From the NCBI GenBank assembly GCA_964525015.1, contig CAZGFY010000004.1:1-64000 (forward strand): a stretch of DNA of 64,000 nucleotides. Reading direction: 5' to 3'. Each line of letters begins with the position of its first letter. The first letter of the stretch is position 1. The DNA comes from RGIG3102 sp964525015. GTDB lineage: Bacteria > Bacillota > Clostridia > Oscillospirales > Ruminococcaceae. Below, in pieces: positions 53,545 to 62,255 of the stretch. The position numbers were made by a program, and so were the translations under genes. The notes beneath the pieces were generated by a model. It was not told the DNA's origin. It saw only the letters and a list, made by a program, of their open reading frames with translations, and did not search any database.

Positions 53545-54792
53545 ATGAAAAGGATAATTTCACTATTTTTAATGGTAAGCTTATTTATTGGAATGCCACT
53601 ATCATTAAAAGCGAGTGCCCAAACAACTACTGCCCTGCCAAATATTATTTCTGAAACAGCAGTTTTAATAGATGCAACAACAGGACAGGTTATATACGAT
53701 AAATATAAAGATAAGCAAATGTATCCAGCGAGTATCACCAAAATACTAACTGGGCTTTTAGCGTATCAAAATGCAAGTATGGATGAATACATAACAATGA
53801 GCTATGAAGCAACTCATTTTACCGAAAATGTAACGCATATAGCCCTAGTTCCAGATGAAGTGGTGTTATTAGAAGATGCAATGTATGCGCAAGGGATAGT
53901 TTCGGCGAACGATGCTGCAAATGGAATTGGCGAACATATAGGTGGAAGCATTGCGGATTTTGGCGTTATGATGACAGAGTATGCACACAATATCGGTGCA
54001 GTTAATTCTAATTTTACAAACCCAAGTGGGCTTCCGGATGATAATCACTACACCACGGCATATGATATGGCGTTAATTGCAAGAGAGGTTGTAAAATATC
54101 CGGAGTTATGCCAGTATTATTTCACAGAGCGTCATCAAATGCAGGCAACCAATTTAAGTGAGAGCATATATTTGAATTCAAAAAATGAATTTATAAATGG
54201 TGTAGATTACTACGAAGGTGTTTTTATGACAAAAGATGGCTGGACAGGAGATGCACAGCACACGCTAGTTACAGCAGCAACACAAGATGGAATGACATTA
54301 ATTGCAGTTGTGATGAAATCTTCTAGTACAGGAATAAAATATGAAGACACTAAAAAGCTATTTGATTATGGATTTGCGAATTACTCAAGCCTTACAATTC
54401 CAAATGATTACATAGAACTTTCAGCACCAGAAAGGATAAATACTGATTCTACAGGTAAATTCTTTATAGAAAAAGATAGTATTACAACTGGGGACGTTAG
54501 CCTTACAGCTGCAAATGGAACAACAATTGATAATATTGAAATTGAATACACAAATCTTCAGCCAGACTACACCACCGAAACGGCAACAATGGATATAAAT
54601 TTTAAAATCAATGATGCGATTATTGCAAGCACGATAGCAACAGGGTTAATTTCTGAAACAAGGGTTGCGGGAATTATAATAGAGCAAGATCCAAGAACCC
54701 CGATTGAAAATGTTTTTACTATGGCTATGTTTGCTTTTTTAGGCTTTAGTGCAGTTGTGATTAGTGAAATGCTAATAAATAAAAGAGTTTAA
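53545..54792 (+). CDS. D-alanyl-D-alanine carboxypeptidase, DacF/PBP5-like
   Basis: A 415-aa S11-family enzyme with a signal peptide (about 1-27, cleaved near ASA), the SxxK motif PASITKI (about residue 57) and SAND (about 120). A C-terminal beta domain follows, ending in a membrane anchor (about 388-408). The third motif, usually KTG, reads KDG in FMTKDGWTGDAQ, so activity could be altered. It trims the terminal D-Ala of wall or cortex peptides. It diverges from the pdaA-cwlD pair. Confidence 0.9.
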   Translation: MKRIISLFLMVSLFIGMPLSLKASAQTTTALPNIISETAVLIDATTGQVIYDKYKDKQMYPASITKILTGLLAYQNASMDEYITMSYEATHFTENVTHIALVPDEVVLLEDAMYAQGIVSANDAANGIGEHIGGSIADFGVMMTEYAHNIGAVNSNFTNPSGLPDDNHYTTAYDMALIAREVVKYPELCQYYFTERHQMQATNLSESIYLNSKNEFINGVDYYEGVFMTKDGWTGDAQHTLVTAATQDGMTLIAVVMKSSSTGIKYEDTKKLFDYGFANYSSLTIPNDYIELSAPERINTDSTGKFFIEKDSITTGDVSLTAANGTTIDNIEIEYTNLQPDYTTETATMDINFKINDAIIASTIATGLISETRVAGIIIEQDPRTPIENVFTMAMFAFLGFSAVVISEMLINKRV

Positions 54793-54814
54793 AATTAAAT
54801 AACTATAAGTATAG

Positions 54815-54855
54815 AAAATAGCTAAAATTAAAGTGGATTTTAGCTATTTTTTTAT
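54815..54855 (+). terminator. Intrinsic terminator
   Basis: AAAATAGCTAAAAT pairs with ATTTTAGCTATTTT and is followed by TTT, after the DacF-like gene. Confidence 0.88.
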
Positions 54856-54955
54856 AGTTTTAATAGATATAAATAATGGATTTTATATTGAAAAGCTTAA
54901 AATAATATGATATAATTTTAAAGGTTAATTTTGGAAAGCTAGGAGAATGAGGTTT

Positions 54956-55669
54956 ATGCTAAGAAGAAGAGGCTTATCATTTGTTGTTGCGATTATTTTA
55001 TTAATATCAATGGCAGCAGGAAGTGGATTAGCGTTTATATATGAAAATTTATTAGTAAACACAGCCTATGAAATATACAATAATTTAACTGAGCAAGAAG
55101 AAGGTTTAATTGGAACAGTTTCGATAAATAGCGATGTTCCGTATTTAAATAGTATAGAAGAGATTGTAAATTATGATGGCGAATTCACTATAAGATTAGA
55201 AGATGAAAGTGGATTTAGCTATACACACGGCACTGGGTTTTTAGGGGATAAAACGCTTTATAAAATTAAACTTCCCTCAGGTGAAATGATATCAGCTCAT
55301 ATAAATACAGAAAGCATTCACTTTAATTCTGGAGAGTTTTCAAAGAAAGATATAACTCTGCCAATAGGAAGAGTGGTTTATGAAGAAATCGAAGGCTATA
55401 CTCTAGAGCAATTAGAATCCCCAAATAGCGACCCACTTTCAAGGACTGATTTTTACATAGATATGTACGGCAACACAAATATGAGTGAAAGCTATTTTAA
55501 ACAAATGTCAACTTCGATTGTAACACTAGTTGGTGCTGCGATTATGTTTTTAATTATAAGGCATATCGGCATTTATTTAGGAATATACCCTGCAATTATT
55601 CTAACTAAAAAACAAAAATCTAGAATACAAAATGAAAAAGAAGAAGAGCAAAAATCAGATTGGGACTAA
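54956..55669 (+). CDS. Membrane protein, unknown, about 237 aa
   Basis: Unrecognised. An N-terminal hydrophobic helix (about 8-30) and another near residues 184-208 flank an extracytoplasmic domain of about 150 residues with beta-rich character. A charged cytoplasmic tail (KKQKSRIQNEKEEEQKSDWD) ends it. I place the start at MLRRRGLSF (54956), with AGGAG ten bases upstream; an ATG at 54947 is too close to that site. The next gene follows after 56 bp and may be cotranscribed. Confidence 0.7.
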   Translation: MLRRRGLSFVVAIILLISMAAGSGLAFIYENLLVNTAYEIYNNLTEQEEGLIGTVSINSDVPYLNSIEEIVNYDGEFTIRLEDESGFSYTHGTGFLGDKTLYKIKLPSGEMISAHINTESIHFNSGEFSKKDITLPIGRVVYEEIEGYTLEQLESPNSDPLSRTDFYIDMYGNTNMSESYFKQMSTSIVTLVGAAIMFLIIRHIGIYLGIYPAIILTKKQKSRIQNEKEEEQKSDWD

Positions 55670-55725
55670 AAATTAAAAGCAAAAGCTTTTGATATATATA
55701 ATAAAAAAATAGGAGAGATTTAATT

Positions 55726-56268
55726 ATGAAATTGGAAAAATTTAATTTTGGATTTGTAGCAGCGACTGTTGGTATTGGAATTGCAGTTATGGTGTTAAGC
55801 CTTGTTTTTAATTCTATGGCATTCGCACCACTTATGTTTCTTGGGGGACTTATTTTTATAATAATAGCACCAGGGCTTTTTTACAGCATTAAAAGAAAGA
55901 AAATCGCAGAAGAACTAAAGGCAAAAGGGTTTAATGTAAACTACACATTTACAGGAAGAAGCTTAATGTTTTATATGGATTATCAAAACAAACAAATGGC
56001 ATTCTTTTATAAAATGAACCCAACAAAAGTTCAAATCTTCCCTTTAAGCGAAGCTAAAAATCCAAGAGTAAACGATTTTAAACAAGGTAAAGGCTTTATG
56101 GAAGGCTCAAGCTTTGTTGCTTTAGAATTTGATGTTTTTGGAAAAAGACAAAGAATTTACACATTCACTTCAAACAAACGTTTTGCAATGAACAGCCCTC
56201 AAATCTTAGACGGTATCTCAAAAGCAGACTTTATGTGTGAACAAATTTTAAAAACAACTGCAAATTAA
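55726..56268 (+). CDS. Membrane protein, unknown, 180 aa
   Basis: Two N-terminal membrane helices (about 10-30 and 33-53) precede a cytoplasmic domain with a basic surface (FNVNYTFTGRSLMFYMDYQNK, KRQRIYTFTSNKRFAMN). I do not recognise the family. It has a good ribosome site (ATAGGAGAG). A non-coding repeat of family B lies directly downstream. Confidence 0.72.
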   Translation: MKLEKFNFGFVAATVGIGIAVMVLSLVFNSMAFAPLMFLGGLIFIIIAPGLFYSIKRKKIAEELKAKGFNVNYTFTGRSLMFYMDYQNKQMAFFYKMNPTKVQIFPLSEAKNPRVNDFKQGKGFMEGSSFVALEFDVFGKRQRIYTFTSNKRFAMNSPQILDGISKADFMCEQILKTTAN

Positions 56269-56289
56269 TTAAAAAACAAAAAACGCCAG

Positions 56290-56676
56290 CTTTAATACAG
56301 ATATCAATAAAGAATAAATGTCGATTGTTTTTTGAAAACCAGCAGTTTAGCGTATAAAATAAAGATGTGCTACTTGCTTATTGTTTACAATCGTTTAGCG
56401 AACTGGTGCTTTTTGAAAAAAAGCAAAGCTGGGAATTCGCAAAGCGAAGGTGTAAAAGCTTAAGTGAGCGGATGTCTAAGTAACGCCTTTCCCCATTTCT
56501 TCACAGAAGAAATTCGGCGATGCGTGAAAAGAGCGGTGGCTTTGTTTAACTTTCGACATTAAAAGAAAAATGAACTTAAAAAAATCGAAGATTTTTTATA
56601 ACAATCAAGGAATGGCGAAAGCCATTCCTTGCAGTTTTTAGTTGAATTAAAGTTTATTTGAGAGTATCTACCTTAG
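56290..56676 (+). repeat. Non-coding repeat family B, copy 2
   Basis: Second copy of the repeat at 38290. It shares the same conserved blocks and 3' hairpin, but its variable centre (about 56471-56530) forms a different stem, ATTTCTTC-ACA-GAAGAAAT, within CGCC/GGCG. The terminal hairpin has loop GAAA, the reverse complement of TTTC in copy 1. The end lies about 30 bases before the next gene. It accounts for the 439-bp gap. Confidence 0.7.
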
Positions 56677-56707
56677 CTGGTGTTTTTGATATAGAAAGGT
56701 ATTAAAA

Positions 56708-57058
56708 ATGGGATTACTAGATAAAATATTAAAAAAAATGGGGCCTACTTGGTGTAAAAAATGCAAACATGAAACAGATCTTATCGCAAAGCAATTATAC
56801 TATATCCCAAAAACGGTTAGCTCAACTATGCCAGCGGGAGAAGATTATCAATTCTTTTTAGATAATGCTATTCCAATTCAATCAAAAAAACAAATACCAA
56901 CAAGCTTTTGTGGGGCAGGACTTAAAAGATATAGATGCCCAACTTGTGGAATGAAAAGAGATTTTATCGAAGTGTTTGTGCCAGTGAGAGATCAAGAGAG
57001 ATTTATGGCAGGATATCATTTTTTAAATGGTGAACTTGATTCGATAGAGATTTTATAA
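56708..57058 (+). CDS. Zinc-ribbon-like protein, 116 aa
   Basis: Two CxxC pairs, WCKKCKHET (residues 14-20) and RCPTCGMKR (about 81-88), suggest a zinc-binding fold split by a 60-residue insert. A further Cys lies at CGAGL. No signal or membrane helix is seen. Family unknown to me. Ribosome site AAAGG lies upstream; the next gene is 70 bp downstream on the same strand. Confidence 0.72.
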   Translation: MGLLDKILKKMGPTWCKKCKHETDLIAKQLYYIPKTVSSTMPAGEDYQFFLDNAIPIQSKKQIPTSFCGAGLKRYRCPTCGMKRDFIEVFVPVRDQERFMAGYHFLNGELDSIEIL

Positions 57059-57127
57059 TATAATTATAAAATATGGATTTTAATATATAATTAAAATAAG
57101 AATTTGCAGAAAGAATAGGTTGTAGTG

Positions 57128-58795
57128 ATGGGAAAAATAAAGAGTGTGTTTAATTTTATAGAGCATAAACTAAATCGAAACACAGTGATTATAATATTCG
57201 CACTAGCTTTAATTTTTCGTTTAATGCTAACGTGTGGACTACAAGTTTATTTTATTCCCGACACAACATATGATGATATAATGCAAATAAGCAAAACGCT
57301 TAGTATTTTAAATGGCGAATGGCTAGGAGAATACGGGCCGTTAACCTTGGTTAAAGGGGTTGGGTATCCGCTTTTAACTGCTATTTTCTCCTTTTTAAAT
57401 CTGCCATATATCCTAGCGTGGCACTCAGTTTATATAATTGCAACCCTTGTTTTTATATATGCGATATTTCCAAAAGTGAAAACAAAGATTTCTTTAATTA
57501 TTATATATTTATTTGTTTTATTTAATCCAATTGCTTTTACAATTGGAACAAATAAATTTTATAGGGACACAGCATACTATTCCCTTGCTTTTTTATCGAT
57601 AAGCTTATTTTTATGTTTTTTAACAAGAAATGAAAATAAAATCTACTCCTTTTTTGCAGGATTTAGCCTAGCGCTTGCAATAATCACAAGAGAAGATTCT
57701 CATTTTATAATAATTTATGTAGTTGCAGTTATAATCTCTGCTTTTATAGTAAATTTTATAAATAAAAAAGGATTTAAAGGTCTGGTAGTTAAAATAGCCT
57801 TAGTTTTAGCTGGGTATATAATTGTTATACTGCCAATTAGCTATATAAATTATAGCTATTATAAAACATATGATTTAGATGAATATTCCACTTCAAGCTT
57901 TGCCGATGCATATGGTGCACTTAGCCGATTAGATGGCGGCCTTTCTGATTCAGGGATAACAATTCCATATGAAGAAAGAATGAAACTATATGAAAATAGC
58001 CCAGCTTTTAATGAGCTTTATCCACTGCTAGATGCACAAGATGCACAGTTTTCCACTTGGAAGGAAATTCACGGCGAATATCGCACAGGGTATTTTAGTT
58101 TTGTTTTAAGAGATGCAGTAGCAGCTTTAGGATATTATTCTTCAGCGCAGGCATCGAATGAATATTTCACTCGCCTAGCAAATGAAGTAAACACTTATTG
58201 TGATAGCTTAGATTATCCTGTTGGAAATGAGCGAAGTGGCGTTCACGCAAGATTTTATTTTGAGGATTTTGGTAATATTGCGAATTCATTTATAAAAGGT
58301 GTTCTCTCAACTTCAAAATTTGAAGGTGTATCCTGCCTTCCTATTCCAGCCGATGCTGATGATACCTATTTAAAAATATTTGAAGATGCCACACACTCAA
58401 CTATTGCAGCAGATAGATATATGGAAAACGGAGAAATAGTAGCTAATTATTCTCTGCAAGGTTTTAATTTATGGATGCAAAGAGCAATAAGAGTTATAAT
58501 TATAATCTATCAATTGATTTTCCCTTTGCTTATGATTTTAGCGTTTATACTATGGCTTTTAGATAGCTTAAAAGTTATATTAAAAAAGAAAACTCAAAGT
58601 GAAGTTATCTGCTGGCTATCAATTAGCAGTATTCTAGGGGCATATATTGCAAGAATGGTTATGCTTGCTTTTGTAGATGCAACAACTTTTGGAACAGTAA
58701 ATAATCCAACGTATCAAGCGGCATCTTATGTTTTAATAGTTGCGTTTGTAATTTGGCAGATAATGAAGAGCGTTGAAGAAAATTTAATTAAATAA
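57128..58795 (+). CDS. Multi-pass membrane protein, GT-C glycosyltransferase-like
   Basis: A 555-aa protein with about ten hydrophobic helices: one near 20-40, a cluster between 85 and 230, and three in the last 100 residues. An early acidic loop (FIPDTTYDDIMQISK, about 43-57) and a large extracytoplasmic segment (about 240-430) resemble GT-C fold sugar transferases. The overall pattern, not a diagnostic motif, supports this. I start at ATG 57128 instead of the GTG three bases earlier. Substrate unknown. Confidence 0.6.
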   Translation: MGKIKSVFNFIEHKLNRNTVIIIFALALIFRLMLTCGLQVYFIPDTTYDDIMQISKTLSILNGEWLGEYGPLTLVKGVGYPLLTAIFSFLNLPYILAWHSVYIIATLVFIYAIFPKVKTKISLIIIYLFVLFNPIAFTIGTNKFYRDTAYYSLAFLSISLFLCFLTRNENKIYSFFAGFSLALAIITREDSHFIIIYVVAVIISAFIVNFINKKGFKGLVVKIALVLAGYIIVILPISYINYSYYKTYDLDEYSTSSFADAYGALSRLDGGLSDSGITIPYEERMKLYENSPAFNELYPLLDAQDAQFSTWKEIHGEYRTGYFSFVLRDAVAALGYYSSAQASNEYFTRLANEVNTYCDSLDYPVGNERSGVHARFYFEDFGNIANSFIKGVLSTSKFEGVSCLPIPADADDTYLKIFEDATHSTIAADRYMENGEIVANYSLQGFNLWMQRAIRVIIIIYQLIFPLLMILAFILWLLDSLKVILKKKTQSEVICWLSISSILGAYIARMVMLAFVDATTFGTVNNPTYQAASYVLIVAFVIWQIMKSVEENLIK

Positions 58796-58800
58796 TCTAC

Positions 58801-58864
58801 ATTATTGTAGTTTTCAGTGTTTGGCTTGCCAAACGGCATGCTTTTCACTTTGCACGCAAGAAAA
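58801..58864 (-). repeat. Short structured repeat family C, copy 2
   Basis: Reverse-oriented copy of 47884-47948. On the minus strand it reads TTTTCTTGCGTGC..., then the hairpin GTTTGGC-AA-GCCAAAC and ACTGAAAACTACAATAAT. It lies six bases past the stop of the membrane-protein gene, downstream of the PfkB kinase terminator. Confidence 0.68.
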
Positions 58865-58867
58865 TAT

Positions 58868-58910
58868 AAAAAAGAACGATTTTTCTAAAATTTGAAAAAT
58901 CGTTCTTTTA
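58868..58910. terminator. Bidirectional terminator
   Basis: AAAAAGAACGATTTTTC pairs with GAAAAATCGTTCTTTT, after the sugar kinase on the minus strand. Confidence 0.92.
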
Positions 58911-58925
58911 ATTATAAAAATATAA

Positions 58926-59951
58926 TTATCTATTCATTTCGCTTTTTGGTCCATCTGATGAATGGTCTTTTATAATATTTTCAACTTCATTTAAATCACT
59001 AACTGGTAAATCTCCAGGGACCGTATTTTTTAAAGATGAAGTTGCGTTTCCAAAAATCATTGCTTGTTTTGGGTCGTTGTATTTTAAAATTCCATATAGA
59101 GCTCCGGCCACATAAGCATCCCCACTACCTATTCTATCGATAACATCAATATCCTCGTATGGCTTTTCGGTGTAGTGAGTGTCGGTTTTTGCGTGGTAGA
59201 CAATAGATGTGAAATTATGCTTTCTTGGGCTGATAACTTCCCTTTGAGTTGTTGCTACTATGTCTACGCCGTATTCCCTGCAAAAAGATTTTTGAATATC
59301 AGCAATGCTTCCCTCTTTTTTAAACATACGTCGGCAGGTTTCCTCACTTATAAAAAGGATATCTATATACGGCAAGATTTTTTCAATAGTTTCTCTCGCT
59401 TTTTCTTCCGTCCATAAATTTGCCCTAAAATTCACATCAAAAGAAATTCTAGCGCCACCCTCTTTAAATCTTTTAACAAGTTCAATTGCACTATTTCTAG
59501 TATGCTCACTTAAAGCAAGAGTTATCCCGCTAAGGTGAAAAATTTTTGTTCTTGAATAAACAGTTGGCATTATTTTATCTATATCAACATTATTAAATGA
59601 GCTATTTTGCCTATCATAAATGATTTTAGGCTTTCTTGGAGCTGCCCCCATCTCATAATAATATGAGCCAAGTCGAGCGTCTTTTGAGTCGTCGTATTGA
59701 AGGCAATCATCCGAAACACCACTAAAGCGAATACGGTTTTTCATAAAAATCCCTAAATCATTTTTGGGCACCATACTAATAATACCAGTACGCATACCAA
59801 GCAGCGCAACTCCACCAGCAACGTTTAATTCAGCGCCACCTGCCCTGATTTCATAATTATCACTATCAGTAAAACGAAAATGTCTTGGTGGTGAAAGCCT
59901 TAGCATAACTTCACCAAAGCCAACTAAATCAAATTTGGTTTTGTCTATCAT
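58926..59951 (-). CDS. PfkB-family sugar kinase, KdgK-like
   Basis: A 341-aa ribokinase-type enzyme. PfkB signature 1 is near GGAELNVAGGVALLGM (about 38-53) and signature 2, with the catalytic Asp, is IDRIGSGDAYVAGAL (about 270-284). The opening LVGFGEVMLRLSPP fits 2-keto-3-deoxygluconate kinases, but other sugars are possible. Ribosome site AAAGGGA lies upstream. It stands alone, so context does not decide the substrate. Confidence 0.85.
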   Translation of the reverse strand: MIDKTKFDLVGFGEVMLRLSPPRHFRFTDSDNYEIRAGGAELNVAGGVALLGMRTGIISMVPKNDLGIFMKNRIRFSGVSDDCLQYDDSKDARLGSYYYEMGAAPRKPKIIYDRQNSSFNNVDIDKIMPTVYSRTKIFHLSGITLALSEHTRNSAIELVKRFKEGGARISFDVNFRANLWTEEKARETIEKILPYIDILFISEETCRRMFKKEGSIADIQKSFCREYGVDIVATTQREVISPRKHNFTSIVYHAKTDTHYTEKPYEDIDVIDRIGSGDAYVAGALYGILKYNDPKQAMIFGNATSSLKNTVPGDLPVSDLNEVENIIKDHSSDGPKSEMNR

Positions 59952-60071
59952 AAAAATTCATCCCTTTCTATTATACGAAAACAACATTGGACAACTTGTA
60001 TACCAGTTATAATAGCACAAACAAAACTAAAATTAAAGAGATATTATGTAAAATTGTTAATTTTTTATCTT

Positions 60072-61289
60072 TTACACTAATTTTTTTGAAATTCTTGTTA
60101 ATATTACACTAATTGGAATTAAAAATACCCCTGAAAAAATTAGAATATATGGAATAAAGCTAGTTTGTATTCCAAATAAATACCCATATCCAGCCTGCCC
60201 CATAGGCTCAAAAAAGCCAGAAATAATCATTGTGATAGCCAAAACTTTGCCAACTAATAAGTGTGGTGTGTTAAATTGCAAAAAGGAATTTTTTAATATA
60301 TATGTGGCACTAGTGAAGATAGTTAGCATTAAAATAACAAGGCAAAGTAGTATAAAAGCTGTAAAACTGTTTTTTATAAGCAAAACTGCACCCATACAAA
60401 TTATTAATACGCTAGAAAATAGATACATAATCCCACTGTGATTATATTTAATTTTATGCGAAAAATTAAAAAGGATTATTCCAGCAAAAAAACTCCCAAG
60501 CCCAACAAATCCACTAGCTACTCCATAATACTCTGACGGCAATAATAAATACATATTAATTATAACAGGAAGCCCAACGGCGATAATTGAAGCAATTGCA
60601 GAATTTATAATAGAAGAAAATGCTAAAAAGCGAAAAACAGCCTTATTATTAATTAGATAATTAAAAGAAGCCTTTAAATCAGTTTTTTCGGATTTATTTA
60701 CAATTATATCTTTAGGTTTTTCTATTTTGATAAAAATTTCTATTATCGCAGATAGAATAAAAAGAAAGGCTGCAATTAATAAAATTTGATTAATTTTTAA
60801 AATGCTGTATAAAATGCCAGCTAAAATTGGCGCAATAATAGAAGAAATAGAGTTCACTTGTGATGAAATTGAATTCGCCCTTGTTATATCTTCTTTTCTT
60901 ACTATATATATTAAAGCCGATAAAACTGCTGGCGAATAAGCTGCCCCTATCCCAGATAAAGTTAATTTTGCAAAAACAATTAAAGATAAACTGACACTGC
61001 CGTTTATATAAAAGGATAAAGAAAGTGCTAAAATAGTTATCCCTGCTAAAACATCTAATATTATCATAATATTTCGCTGATTATATTTATCTGCAATAGC
61101 TCCCCCAACAGGCGCAAAAATCGCCCAAGGCAAAACGCAAACAGCCGTAACAATTCCAAAAGTTTCACTAGAACCGGTTAATTCTAAAATATATAAACTC
61201 AAAGAAAAATTAATAAGCGAATTCACCACGATTGAAATTATCTTGCCTATAATAATCAGTATAAAATTTTTATTAAATAATTTTTCCAT
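60072..61289 (-). CDS. MFS transporter, MFS_3-type efflux protein
   Basis: A 405-aa protein with about twelve membrane helices and the motif A loop GGAIADKYNQRNIMIILD (about 60-77). The opening KLFNKNFILIIIGKIISIV and overall pattern fit the macrolide/enterobactin exporter-like branch. The frame is open to 61358, but MEKLFNK at 61289 has AAAGGG 12 bases upstream. It diverges from a TetR gene with an operator-like palindrome between, the usual layout of a repressor-controlled efflux pump. Confidence 0.85.
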   Translation of the reverse strand: MEKLFNKNFILIIIGKIISIVVNSLINFSLSLYILELTGSSETFGIVTAVCVLPWAIFAPVGGAIADKYNQRNIMIILDVLAGITILALSLSFYINGSVSLSLIVFAKLTLSGIGAAYSPAVLSALIYIVRKEDITRANSISSQVNSISSIIAPILAGILYSILKINQILLIAAFLFILSAIIEIFIKIEKPKDIIVNKSEKTDLKASFNYLINNKAVFRFLAFSSIINSAIASIIAVGLPVIINMYLLLPSEYYGVASGFVGLGSFFAGIILFNFSHKIKYNHSGIMYLFSSVLIICMGAVLLIKNSFTAFILLCLVILMLTIFTSATYILKNSFLQFNTPHLLVGKVLAITMIISGFFEPMGQAGYGYLFGIQTSFIPYILIFSGVFLIPISVILTRISKKLV

Positions 61290-61369
61290 TAACTTAATAT
61301 TCCCTTTCTTATTTATAATTGAAGTATAATTATAAAAATGATATAATACAATAGTCAAAAACTATACAT

Positions 61370-61387
61370 ATGATAATTAATTATCAT
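61370..61387. promoter_or_regulatory. Palindrome between MFS and TetR genes
   Basis: ATGATAATTAATTATCAT is a perfect 18-bp palindrome in the 137-bp divergent region, 40 bases before the TetR start. It is a good candidate operator for that regulator. Confidence 0.6.
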
Positions 61388-61426
61388 TTGATTATAAATT
61401 GATTATAAAGGCAGGGGGAAAGAAAT

Positions 61427-61966
61427 ATGGATATTAGAAAAATAAAAACCAAAAGAGCGATAAGAGAAGAGTTTTTAAAATTATTAAAATCAAAGCCGAT
61501 TGAAGAAATAACAGTGACCGAGCTTTCAAAAAATGCAGAAATCGGAAGAATGACCTTTTATCTTCATTATAATGATATATATGATTTACATAAAAGCATG
61601 GAAGAAGAATTTTTGCAAGAACTGCAAAACATATTCAAAAATAAAGAAATAGATAAAGAAGGCTCTATTAAAAATCGAATTAGTGCTATGGTAGACTACC
61701 TATATAATAATAAAGAAGAGTTTCGATTGATATTTACTAGAAATAAAGCTATTGATAAGATTGCTATTTATTCAACTGAAATTTTCATAGAAGAATTTTA
61801 TAAAGATAATAATGGCGATTATGCAAAAATAGACGTGGGCTTTATAGCCTTTGGGGTAACAGGCATAATGGCATATTGGTTAGAAGAAGATATGGGAATT
61901 AAAAAAGAAGATTTTGAAAGAATGTTATTGCAGGTTATAAGCAAATTTATGCAGATAGAATTTTAA
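61427..61966 (+). CDS. TetR-family regulator
   Basis: A 179-aa regulator with an N-terminal TetR HTH (IRKIKTKRAIREEFLKLL, EEITVTELSKNAEIGRMTFYLHYNDIYDL). The FY-x-HY-x-D-x-x-DL end of the HTH and the C-terminal TetR_C_7-like domain suit the group found in Clostridia. It diverges from an MFS gene and probably represses both. Ribosome site AGGGGGAAAG lies upstream. Confidence 0.9.
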   Translation: MDIRKIKTKRAIREEFLKLLKSKPIEEITVTELSKNAEIGRMTFYLHYNDIYDLHKSMEEEFLQELQNIFKNKEIDKEGSIKNRISAMVDYLYNNKEEFRLIFTRNKAIDKIAIYSTEIFIEEFYKDNNGDYAKIDVGFIAFGVTGIMAYWLEEDMGIKKEDFERMLLQVISKFMQIEF

Positions 61967-62164
61967 AAAGGTAATTTATTTCACTTCGTGTATACATCAC
62001 GCATTTCACAAACTAAACTCATATTTACCAAATAATACATCAAATTTCATTTGTTTTATATTTTTAATGATGTTAAATGTGTAAACTTTTTGTTCGTTTT
62101 GCACAATTGCAATGTATTTATTTCTGTTAAACAAACGAAATATACGTAAAAACCCATTTTTGTA

Positions 62165-62193
62165 TTGTATACAGGAAAAAACTGTGCTATACT
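62165..62193 (+). promoter_or_regulatory. Promoter of the GPH symporter gene
   Basis: TTGTAT (62165-62170), 17 bases, TATACT (62188-62193) with an extended TG at 62185-62186. The predicted start is near 62200. Confidence 0.65.
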
Positions 62194-62207
62194 CAAATTG
62201 TTCACAA

Positions 62208-62221
62208 ATCGTTTAAACGTT
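62208..62221. promoter_or_regulatory. LacI-type operator candidate
   Basis: ATCGTTTAAACGTT contains the perfect palindrome CGTTTAAACG just after the predicted transcription start of the GPH gene. This placing suits repression by a LacI-family protein. No such regulator gene is inside the window. Confidence 0.6.
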
Positions 62222-62255
62222 AAAAATATTTTTTTAAAAGCAAAGGAGAGTTATT

